Shown: one piece after another, positions 1 to 8,204 of the stretch
How the letters are laid out: each line of letters starts with the position of its first letter
Numbering within the stretch: position 1 is the stretch's first letter
NCBI GenBank assembly: GCA_009746045.1
Contig: RPFO01002273.1
Location: forward strand, 1 to 22,500
Origin: Mesostigma viride
Taxonomy: Eukaryota > Streptophyta > Mesostigmatophyceae > Mesostigmatales > Mesostigmataceae
Length of the DNA: 22,500 bases
Direction: 5' to 3'
Notes under the pieces: generated by a model
Database searches by the model: none
What the model was told of the DNA's origin: nothing
The model's input: only the letters and a program-made list of their open reading frames with translations
Position numbers and translations under genes: made by a program

Positions 1-948
1 AGGCGCCAGCCAGGTTGGGTAATACAGTACTCGCGTTAATACATGGGGCCTGAAAAAATACGAGTATATGAACGCGGATTGTACAGTGAGGGGACTTGAA
101 TAAGCCTCCAATAGTAGGGGCTTGGCCCCTACCGGGTCTACTTGTAGATATTTAAACCTTGGTTATGACACGAATTACTGAAAAATACGTACCAGCTTCA
201 CCGAAGGAAATGGAATGGAATGGAGTGGTGACGGGCTGAAGAATGGAGGATCCCGCCAGAACGAACAAGGCCGCTCGACCCAATAACTATGCAGATGGCA
301 GCATGGTTATTGGCAACCGCGGTACTATCCTTACGTACAGTGCGCACGGGACTTGCTTGCTGAAAGCAGCTCGCGTGCAGATCAAGCGATATCAGCGACA
401 ATTATCATGGAAGCAAAAATACGATGAAATGAAATGACGCGTCAGTGATCGCCGATAACTACCATCCGCCACAGCTGGAAGGGGCATGGCTTTGATTCAC
501 ATGAACTGACATGTGCAGCTGGAAGTAGATTGCATATCATCGACTAGAAAATGAAAGAATAACTTGTTCATAAAACAGTCCCCAAAATTAGTGCATTCAC
601 ATACCTAAAATGAAGTGAAACGACTTGAAATGAAAAATGAATGGCGCAGGGCAGCAGGCTGCAGCGCCACCGGGTCGACAACGTTAAGTCACTTTGCTCA
701 AGCCGGCATGTATACCTGGTTCACTGATCATGAATCATGAATTCTATTCAGTGAGGGTTGAACTAAGTAATTCACAGGAAGGGTTTTTAATGCTTTTTAG
801 CGCGCTAGACCTCGGTAGGAGTTCGAGACCTCGCTTGGAAAGAGATTGCTATTAACGAGCGAGGAGATCAGGCACATCCGACTCCACTGTTGTTACAGGC
901 CACGCCCATATTCTCTGCTGCCCATTTGCGGCGTGGGACACAAGTCAC

Positions 949-949
<1 letters not shown>
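1..949. other. Unannotated stretch
   Basis: I see no convincing gene here. Open frames are under 70 codons with no recognisable motif. There are scattered short runs of ATGAA/GGAAT-like words (around 208-225, 420-437 and 608-645) but no orderly array. A GTTCGAGACC stretch near 822 resembles a pol III B box, without a convincing partner A box. Confidence 0.5.

Positions 950-979
<30 letters not shown>
950..979 (+). repeat. (CAA)n trinucleotide microsatellite
   Basis: About ten uninterrupted CAA units. Both strands stay open through it (poly-Asn on one, poly-Cys on the other), which explains the short open frames here; neither has other coding character. Confidence 0.9.
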
Positions 980-1207
980 GGCCGCGCCGTTGGGTCAAGC
1001 GACACGTGTATCGTGCAGCGTGTCGCCAGCAACGGCATGAAGGACGCGGCGTCCCTCACGACGCCATGAGCCTGTTTACCTACTGTTTACCAGTTTACTC
1101 CAACTTCTTAAAATCGTGTTATTCTATGTCAAACTTTTCAATTACCAAGGATCGCAATTACCAAACCAAGCGCGAAACGCATTGGTAATTCACTGGTAAC
1201 TGCCCAA

Positions 1208-1407
1208 ATTCCATTGAGAACCCATTCACCGACCCCCAACACTGACCGTACAGCCTGAACTGGGCTGAACATGCGAAAAGGACTTGCATTCTCAATGAAA
1301 ATGGGCTGTTGCGGCATTCCATTGAGAATTCCATTGAGAACCCATGCACCGACCCCCAACACTGACCGTACAACCTGAACTGGGCTGAACATGCGAGAAA
1401 CGAAGGA
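1208..1407 (+). repeat. Two-copy tandem repeat, 120-bp period
   Basis: A block of about 75 bp beginning ATTCCATTGAGAACCCAT occurs at 1208-1282 and again at 1328-1407. It runs through GACCCCCAACACTGACCGTA and CTGGGCTGAACATGCGA. The copies differ at a few positions, and a third partial copy of the leading 12 bases sits at 1316-1327. The open frames on the minus strand here repeat with it and are not evidence of a gene. Confidence 0.85.
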
Positions 1408-1633
1408 CCATCCAAAAGTGAAAAAATTCTGATTCAAACAGTCCGCGGTGTTGTCCGAGCCTCGCATGCAAATGGCATTTGAATGAACAAAGCACAGTGA
1501 CCGTCGTCTTTGCGCGCGCGCGGCTGCAGGTGCGTACAGCCTGCCAAGCACTACCGGTAATTACTTTGTGCGCGCACGAACAAAACCAACGTCGCCGGCG
1601 ATTGTTTACCAAAACGTGCCTGCATAATATGAT

Positions 1634-2278
1634 ATGGCAATGAGTGAAACTGAGAACCAGAGGGCAAAACGCCTGTGTTATGCAAATACTTTAGGTGTTT
1701 GCGTGTTAGATCATGAAGATGGGGCAGATAACCAATGTCAGGGGAGATTGACGTGCAGGTGCTTTGTGTACGTCGAAAATATTGTTCATGAACGGATTTT
1801 GGCAACGGTGAAGAAATTCTGGAAGCTACGTAGATGGCATGATAGGTCAGTATGCTGTTCGGTTTTACAATTTCTTTTTCCGCCCAGTAGCTGCGGATAT
1901 CGCGAGTATGGGTTATGGTACGCTTCTGGGCTAATGGGCGACCCGGGCAACAGAGGGACCTGGGCAGTTAGATGGGTCAAAGAGTCTCCATTTTTTCGTC
2001 GTGATATCGCAGTCACGCCTGGCGAAAACCACGGCGAGCGCGAGCCATATTTTACTTTTGCCGCAAGGCTGGGTGCTTCCCGGGCGTCACCGTCCTTTAA
2101 TATATATTTCTTGAGCTGTTCCGCGCAGCTGGCGGCCTGGGCGCACGTCAAGAACAAGGTTCCGGATGTCATCCGCAACCGCGTCGTTCTAAATAAGCGT
2201 GTCAAGAGTATCGTAGCTTATAACTCCCGCAGACTTTATGATTCCGGTTCTTTTCGATGCCCAACGTCGTGGTTGTGA
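1634..2278 (+). CDS. Possible protein gene of unknown function, 214 codons
   Basis: The frame starts at an ATG (Met-Ala-Met-Ser) and runs to a stop at 2276-2278. I recognise no family. The first 70 residues look protein-like, with a Cys cluster (CQGRLTCRCF) followed by a basic segment (KKFWKLRRWHDR). The middle is Trp/Tyr-rich (GLWYASGLMGD, WAVRWVKE). Several GT-AG pairs could be introns, for example a pyrimidine-rich 42-bp stretch from GTCAGT at 1845 to CCCAG near 1886. Removing it keeps the frame, so the sequence does not settle its status. The last 20 codons (basic, Ser/Tyr-rich) look least coding-like, and splicing into another frame near 2165-2215 is possible. The opposite strand is also open over 1786-2205, which lowers confidence. 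Confidence 0.35.
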   Translation: MAMSETENQRAKRLCYANTLGVCVLDHEDGADNQCQGRLTCRCFVYVENIVHERILATVKKFWKLRRWHDRSVCCSVLQFLFPPSSCGYREYGLWYASGLMGDPGNRGTWAVRWVKESPFFRRDIAVTPGENHGEREPYFTFAARLGASRASPSFNIYFLSCSAQLAAWAHVKNKVPDVIRNRVVLNKRVKSIVAYNSRRLYDSGSFRCPTSWL

Positions 2279-2421
2279 TTACGCCTATGTCCGGGGAACT
2301 TAAAGGAAGTTTGCTGGGTAATGCTTTCTTTTCCCGTGTTGTCACTGAAAAGGTAAACGGCCTTGTGTCGTCAAAACAGCAGCAAGCAGAAGTCACTGTG
2401 CTTAGAATTGCAATGTGGTAG
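2257..2421 (+). CDS. Short ORF or terminal exon, 54 codons
   Basis: An ATG at 2257 opens a 54-residue frame ending at TAG 2419-2421. It begins MPNVVVVITPMSGELKGSLL, has a beta-strand-like valine run and ends with a Gln-rich, strand-like tail. It overlaps the end of the 214-codon frame in another register, so it may be the true last exon of that gene reached by splicing, or chance. A stop lies just upstream in frame. No family recognised. Confidence 0.25.
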   Translation: MPNVVVVITPMSGELKGSLLGNAFFSRVVTEKVNGLVSSKQQQAEVTVLRIAMW

Positions 2422-3007
2422 TTTGATTTAACACATATACTGCCTTGTTGCTGAAAACTTTTTCAAGGCCTGCTGGGATGTTGCCCATATGTTTCCAACG
2501 CTTTAACTCATGTCCAAGTGAGCTAGACTGGCTTGGAAACTTGAGCTTGTCATGCTTACATTGTGCTTGTATTGCTATTTGTGCCTCTTTGCAGTATCTG
2601 CTTTATATATAATTGAAGGCTTCAGCATCATTGTCGAGCACCGTGGTGGCAGCCAAGCCTCCAATAACGATCATGGACCTAACCTTGCCAAGTATTTGCT
2701 TCTTATTATTTCATTCTTTGGACTGAGCTAGCTTTGAGCTAGCTTTACACCTGCTATTTGGCCTGCACCATGGTCCCTGGCTGCCAGTTACATTTTGTGC
2801 CCCCCCCGGCAGGCTGCAGGGTCTAGGATAGCGAGGGTGTAACGTAGACATGTTGTGGGCACCCTGGGTGCATTTTCAGGACCAGCCTTTACTTTACCTG
2901 GCCCTGCCTTCTTTCTGGGCATATTGTTGACTTGAGTGCTTGTTGGTCACTCGCGTAGCGACCCCCCTGCATTCATAAATCGTAAACCATTATACAATGA
3001 GCATATT
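2422..3007. other. Unannotated stretch with one possible exon
   Basis: No definite gene. A good splice-acceptor context (CCTCTTTGCAG, ending near 2596) is followed by an open plus-strand frame with normal composition to about 2730. No donor upstream joins it in phase to the preceding open frames, so I do not call it. GAGCTAGCTTT is directly repeated at about 2724-2747. Confidence 0.4.
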
Positions 3008-4765
3008 TCATGGATGTTAAGCTTGTAAGAATCCAGCTTGATATGAGTTCATTTGGTCATGATTCCTATTTGTTTCATGTAAGAAACCGGTGCAAATGGC
3101 GTAAAACTGCATATTCATACTGTCACATGTCACCATTTGAGCTCATAATGAGCCCAATTTTTGTAGGTGGTGTAGTATTATGGTTTAAATGTAGCTTGCA
3201 AGAATCCAGCTGGATATGAGTTCATTGGTTCATGATTCCTATTTGTTTCATGTAAGAAACCGGTGCAAATGACAAAAGGTTGCATATTTATACTGTCACA
3301 TGTCACCATTTGAGCTCATAATGAGCCCAATTTTTGTAGGTGGTCTAGTATTATGGTTTAAATGTAGCTTGCAAGAATCCAGCTCGATATGAGCTCATTT
3401 GGTCATGATTCCTATTTATTTCGTGTAAGAAAACGATGAAAATGGCGTAAAACTGCATATTTATACTGTCACATGTCACCATTTGAGCTCATAATGAGCC
3501 CAATTTTTGTAGGTGGTGTAGTATTATGCTTGCAAGAATCCTGGCAGCTCGATATGAGTTCATTTGGTCATGATTCCTATTTGTTTCATGTAAGAAACCG
3601 GTGCAAATGACGAAAAGCTGCATATTTACACTGTCACATGTCACCATTTGAGCTCAGAATGAGCCCAATTTTTGTGGGTGGTCTATTTTCATGGTCTAGA
3701 TGCTGCTTGCAAGAATCCAGCCTGAAATGAGTTCATTTGTTCACTATTCATATTTGTTTCATGTAAGAAAAGGGGGAAAATGACGAAAAACTGCACATGT
3801 ATGCTGTCACATGTCACCATTTGAGCTCAGAATGAGCCCAATTTTTGTGGGTGGTCTATTTTCATGGTATAAATGCTGCCTGCAAGAATCCAGCCTGATA
3901 TGAGTTCATTTGTTCACTATTCATATTTGTTTCATGTAAGAAAAGGGGGAAAATGACGAAAAACTGCACATGTATGCTGTCACATGTCACCATTTGAGCT
4001 CAGAATGAGCCCAATTTTCGTGGGTGGTCTATTTTCATGGTCTAGATGCTGCCTGCAAGAATCCAGCCTGAAATGAGTTCATTTGTCCACTATTCATATT
4101 TGTTTCATGTCAGAAAAGGGGGAAAATGACGAAAAACTGCACATGCATATGTATGCTGTCACATGTCACCATTTGAGCTCAGAATGAGCCCAATTTTTGT
4201 GGGTGGTCTATTTTCATGGTCTACATGCTGCCTGCAAGAATCCAGCCTGAAATGAGTTCATTTGTCCACTATTCATATTTGTTTCATGTAAGAAAAGGGG
4301 GAAAATGACGAAAAACTGCACATGTATGCTGTCACATGTCACCATTTGAGCTCAGAATGAGCCCAATTTTTGTGGGTGGTCTATTTTCATGGTCTACATG
4401 CTGCCTGCAAGAATCCAGCCTGAAATGAGTTCATTTGTCCACTATTCATATTTGTTTCATGTAAGAAAAGGGGGGAAATGACGAAAAACTGCACATGTAT
4501 GCTGTCACATGTCACCATTTGAGCTCAGAATGAGCCCAATTTTTGTGGGTGGTCTATTTTCATGGTCTAGATGCTGCCTGCAAGAATCCAGCCTGAAATG
4601 AGTTCATTTGTCCACTATTCATATTTGTTTCATGTAAGTAAAGGGGGGAAATGACGAAAAACTGCACATGTATGCTGTCACATGTCACCATTTGAGCTCA
4701 GAATGAGCCCAATTTTCGTGGGTGGTCTATTTTCATGGTCTACATGCTGCCTGCAACAGTCCAGC
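3008..4765 (+). repeat. Satellite array A, 173-bp monomer, ten copies
   Basis: The anchor word TGTCACATGTCACCATTTGA starts at 3121, 3294, 3467, 3632, 3805, 3978, 4157, 4330, 4503 and 4676. Spacings are 173, 173, 165, 173, 173, 179, 173, 173 and 173. The 165 and 179 steps are local indels; the 179 step contains an extra CATATG-like hexamer. The first four monomers form a diverged subtype (AAACCGGTGCAAATG region). Monomers five to ten are nearly identical to one another (AAAAGGGGGAAAATGACG subtype), as expected from local homogenisation. A monomer near nucleosome length is typical of pericentromeric or subtelomeric satellites in general, but location cannot be told from the window. No coding signal. 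Confidence 0.97.
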
Positions 4766-5533
4766 TTTAGGTACCCTCAGATCTGAAAGATTTTTTTTTT
4801 ACTCATTTGAAGACTTGTGAAATTGAGCAAACACCTATGAATCCCCTCAGTACTTATTGCACGCGTTATGGAATGAAAACCCAGCACCTCCATTCCCACG
4901 AGGCATGTGCTCAACACGTTGTGAGAGTGGATGATGCTTTGGCTATGGCTGCCTGATTCAGTCATATTAGGTCATCCAGTCATGATGTTTGATGCATGTT
5001 TGATGCTGTATAACTTATACAACGCCTATGTTCAACGTTTTGACCCTCCAAGCTCACTATGGCCCCGTTTATGGGGCTCGGGTCGTTGCGTAATGTTGTG
5101 AAGGGCTCTCACGTTTCCCACTGCGTTGTACTGCGTTGTAATTGTGATGCTAATGAAAAATAGCTCCAGTGGCCCAATGGGCCTGAGTTTTGTTTCACAG
5201 AGCCTGCATATGTTGCCCATAGCTCGTGCAAGAAGCCAGATTTTTTTCATGAACCATTTGTGAATAAGCACATGACTTGTGACCTAGGGTCAAGAAATCG
5301 CGGTCATGGTCAGACCCCCCTGTATTCAAACCAGTGTATCTCTCTAATGAATAAGCATTTTGTAGGTCTGAGTAGCTCAAAAAATCCTTTGATTTATGGG
5401 CTTTCAGGAAAGTATATACATGACCATGAAAAAAAATTTTCCTTAGGTGCTATACGCGTTCTAAAAAAAGCTTACAACGCGATATATCGCGTTCTAATTA
5501 AAAAAACACGGGTTAATTAATTAATGACAGGAC
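4766..5533. other. Spacer between satellite A and a retroelement
   Basis: No gene supported. It holds a T10 run near 4791 and a small direct repeat CTGCGTTGTA at about 5120-5139. AT-rich sequence near the end carries a perfect 18-bp palindrome at 5476-5493 and a (TTAA)n-like run at 5512-5524. Confidence 0.5.
5476..5493. other. Perfect 18-bp palindrome AACGCGATATATCGCGTT
   Basis: A self-complementary 18-mer with no spacer, lying between two copies of GCGTTCTAA (one upstream at about 5456, one overlapping its right end), each followed by an A-rich run. Could be a protein-binding site or a remnant of a small mobile element; there is no further evidence. Confidence 0.4.
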
Positions 5534-5544
5534 ATATCGAGGAG

Positions 5545-5944
5545 CTACGTCGCTTCCCCCAGAAGCCAGGTGAGACGTCAACCTCCCTTGCTGACGAGAT
5601 CAAGAACCAGCTTCTTACCCTCATGGGCCTGGTAGGTGAGGTAGAACTGCGTGGGTGCCACCGCCTTCGGACCCACTCACGGGACAAGGCGGCCACCCCA
5701 CCAGTCCTGCTCACCTTCCTCTCCCCTGAGGATAAGCAGCGGTTCCTCTCTCGTCGCAAGCGGTTGCACGACCTCACCTGGACGCTGGATGACGACCTAA
5801 CCCCCGCTCAGCAACAGCAGCGACGCGACCTGTGGCCGGCCGGAATACCTCCGCCATAAGCAGGACCCCCAGAAGCCCAAGGTGTACTGGAGGGGCGGGG
5901 ACCTGATGATCAACCACAAGATGTGGACGCCCCCAGCGGGCTAG
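5545..5944 (+). pseudogene. ORF1-like nucleic-acid-binding frame of a LINE, frameshifted
   Basis: The open frame at 5545-5859 resembles the C-terminal part of L1-type ORF1 proteins. An R-x-H-S-like stretch is followed by a strand reading TPPVLLTFLSPEDKQRFL, a basic helix, and the motif LDDDLTPAQQQQRRDL. It is broken by a CCGG-type 4-bp duplication near 5834-5843. Past this, the +1 frame continues in the expected style (YLRHKQDPQKPKVYWRGGDL) to TAG at 5942-5944. Family knowledge: such proteins coat LINE RNA. The 5' part of the gene is absent. The assignment rests on motif style only. Confidence 0.65.
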
Positions 5945-6304
5945 AATAGCAATAGCCCTAGCTTGTAACCATTGGAGTCACTGTCGCTAAGGCAGCCATG
6001 CCTAGAATGTTTGCCTAGCTGTGCCAACACACCTAGTCACGTGCCGCCAACGCACGGTACACAACCAGCCATAGCCTTAGCCTAGTTCTCGTACAGCCAT
6101 GCTACGCCCTGGCTATGTTCAGATTACTTGCCCACGCTCCTTGCTATGATATGCTCACATGGGTCTTATTGCACCCACAGTTTGCCGGATCGTTAGCCTG
6201 TCCTTTTAGCTAGCCGCGCCCGATTGCAGCTGTGGCATGCCTTTGGCATGAAGGAGACTGGGGGTCTCTGCCCTTTCTCCTGTAGTGCACACACAGGGAT
6301 TAAA

Positions 6305-6341
6305 AGCACTTCGGTGCTCCGTGACTCCCCAACGGGAGCAC
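6305..6341 (+). other. LINE 3' stem-loop (family Y type), with overlapping UUCG hairpin
   Basis: GTGCTCC (6314-6320) pairs with GGAGCAC (6335-6341) around a 14-base loop. Upstream, AGCAC-TTCG-GTGCT (6305-6318) forms a UUCG-capped hairpin that uses the same GTGCT, so the two structures exclude each other. In LINEs the 3' structure is typically what the reverse transcriptase recognises; that role here is inferred. Confidence 0.7.
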
Positions 6342-6366
6342 GAGTTTAATTAATTAATTAATTAAT

Positions 6367-6666
6367 ATCGAGGAGACAACCAGCCGGCAGGCCAGAAATC
6401 GGGAGAATCCGGACCATGGTAGCTCGAGCCTGCCGTTATCTTGTCCGCGTGTTCGAGTCGATCTGGATGATGAAGATCAATGGTGATGGAAATGTGTAGC
6501 ATTGTGCATTGAAATTATCAAGGAGACAACCAGCGCAGGCCAGAAATCGGAAGAATCCGGACCATGGTAGCTCGAGCCTGCCGTTATCTTGTCCGCGTGT
6601 TCGAGTCGTTCAGGATGATGAAAATGAATGGTGATGGAAATGTGTAGCCTTGAGCATTGAAATTAT
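6367..6666 (+). repeat. Tandem duplication of a 150-bp unit
   Basis: GGAGACAACC starts at 6372 and 6522, a 150-bp period. The units share CAGGCCAGAAATCGG, CCGGACCATGGTAGCTCGAG and CGTGTTCGAGTCG and end in ATTGAAATTAT. Both contain TAGCTCGAG about 30 bp before GTTCGAGTC, a spacing resembling pol III A and B boxes, so a tRNA-derived SINE origin is possible but unproven. The start of the first unit was split by the retroelement at 5545-6364. Confidence 0.85.
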
Positions 6667-7007
6667 GGCTGGCTTACGTGTATAGAGCGACTAGATGACC
6701 TAGACATGCACGTGGGGCCGGAAACAGCATGCTTTCAAGATCAGGGCGTGCATGTGTTTCGAGCCTAACTGGCCGGGAGTGTCCGTAGTGGTGAGCACCA
6801 TTGCTGCGATCGCTCTCCCACCATTTACGAGGAAATACCCGCAAATGGAAAACCACTGAAAAGGTCTAGCTAGTCAGTCATCACGTTAGCCATGCCATGA
6901 TTCCAAACGTCCAAGAACTGCACACGGTGCAAACCCTACCAGCCATTAAGAATGTACTCCAGCACGCAAAATGTACTTCGTACCGAAGTTTGTCTTTTTA
7001 TGCTGAA
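6667..7007. other. Unannotated stretch
   Basis: No gene or repeat supported between the 150-bp repeat and satellite array B. Small open frames here have no coding character. Confidence 0.45.
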
Positions 7008-7790
7008 AATTGTCATGCATGATGTTTGCAACCAAAATAGACCTCGTACAAAGTTTGGTATCGATCGGACGTCATCTTGGTGACATTTGCTAGCAATAAA
7101 GGTACATTTTTGTCATTTTTTGTTAAATTAAATAGTAATAAATAGGAAACAGTACTAAATCACGTCAAACCATCATGGATATTTGCAAGCAACCTAATTA
7201 CCACTAGAATAGACCATGCACAAAGTTTGGGGTCAATCTGAACTCAAAATAGTGACGTTTGCTAGCATAAATACTGCATTTTTTGCCATTTTCAAGCATT
7301 TTGCTCAGTGTAAGCTACTAAACAATATCAAACTACGTCATAAAGCTATGAAATATTGGAAGCAACCTAAACACCACTAGATTAGACCATGGGCCAAGTT
7401 TGGGCTCAGTCTGACGTCAAAATAGTGACGTTTGCTAGCATAAATGGTGCATTTTTTGCCATTTTCAAGCATTTTGCTCAGTGTAAGCTACTAAACAATA
7501 TCAAACTATGTCAGAAAGCTATGAAATGTTGGAAGCAACCTAAACACCACTAGATTAGACCATGGGCCAAGTTTGGGCCCAGTTTGATCTCAAAATAGTG
7601 ACGTTTGCTAGCATAAATGGTGCAATTTTTGCCTTTTTCAAGCATTTTGGTAAGTATAGTTGCCTCAAACTATGTCAGAAAACTGTGAATTGTTGTAAAT
7701 AACCTGTTTGCCACTACATTAGACCATCCTCAACTTGTAAGGTCAGGCATAGGTAAAGGTAGTGACATTTGCTAGCACTATATACAAGCA
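7008..7790 (-). repeat. Satellite array B, 173-bp monomer, about 4.5 copies
   Basis: The word TGAC(G/A)TTTGCTAGCA starts at about 7080, 7253, 7426, 7599 and 7763, giving spacings of 173, 173, 173 and 164. The reverse complement of a monomer aligns with the plus-strand monomer of array A. Shared blocks in order are TTTGAG-TCA, GCCCAA, TGGTCTA, GCTT-CAA and AAATGGC, with matched distances. It is therefore a diverged relative of array A in opposite orientation. The outer units are more degenerate than the inner ones. Confidence 0.9.
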
Positions 7791-8204
7791 TATTATGCCT
7801 CTTTTCGCATATACACATTAAAAATAACAAGACATCATCATATCATGGCCTTAATACAAGGTGTGCAAATGCAAATCACACCAGATCGGATGACCAATGA
7901 TGGGTGGCTGCATGCCAACACATCTACCAGGCTGCAGGGTGAGAGGCCACATCGCTACAAGACAGGAATCCTCGCAATTGCACAACACCGCTAGTACACT
8001 GTGCACATACCCCAAGAGGATTTGGCTACAAGCCATAAAAGTTTGGCCATGCTAACACATTCTTCATCCAAGCAAAATGCAGCCTCTCCAAACTCAACTC
8101 ATTGATTTAAATTCAGCTAGGCCAGGCGTGCATGCTCTACTTGCCGACAACCATGAGTAAACTTGTCTACCACTTCATTCCATGCGCCGGTAGATGGCAC
8201 CGTC
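7791..8204. other. Unannotated stretch, likely 3' flank of the minus-strand gene
   Basis: It lies just beyond the 3' end of the minus-strand gene ending at 8205, so it probably includes its 3' UTR. A 61-codon minus-strand frame (7851-8036) has no recognisable features. No clear polyadenylation signal. Confidence 0.4.

Larger units (their letters stand above)
5545..6364 (+). mobile_element. Non-LTR element fragment with ORF1-like frame and (TTAA)n tail
   Basis: Boundaries come from an 11-bp direct repeat, ATATCGAGGAG, at 5534-5544 and 6365-6375, read as the target-site duplication. The insert holds the 3' part of an ORF1-like frame to 5944 and about 370 bp without coding signal. It ends in a stem-loop at 6314-6341 (GTGCTCC pairing with GGAGCAC) followed by CGAGT and a (TTAA)n run. 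The last 37 or so bases match the end of the element at 19983-20436, while the rest of the 3' region does not. There is no endonuclease or reverse transcriptase, so as it stands it is non-autonomous. The target was itself a copy of the 150-bp repeat that continues at 6367. Confidence 0.85.

Noticed and set aside
790-840. tRNA gene or SINE
   Set aside because: A B-box-like GTTCGAGACC is present, but no cloverleaf can be drawn and the candidate A box is too close.
3008-4765. CRISPR-like array of regularly spaced repeats
   Set aside because: The whole 173-bp unit is repeated, with no variable spacers, in a eukaryotic context: a satellite.
5512-5524. TTAATTAATTAA run as the left target duplication of the ORF1-only element
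   Set aside because: The 11-bp ATATCGAGGAG repeat gives better boundaries, consistent with the 9-12-bp duplications of the other inserts.
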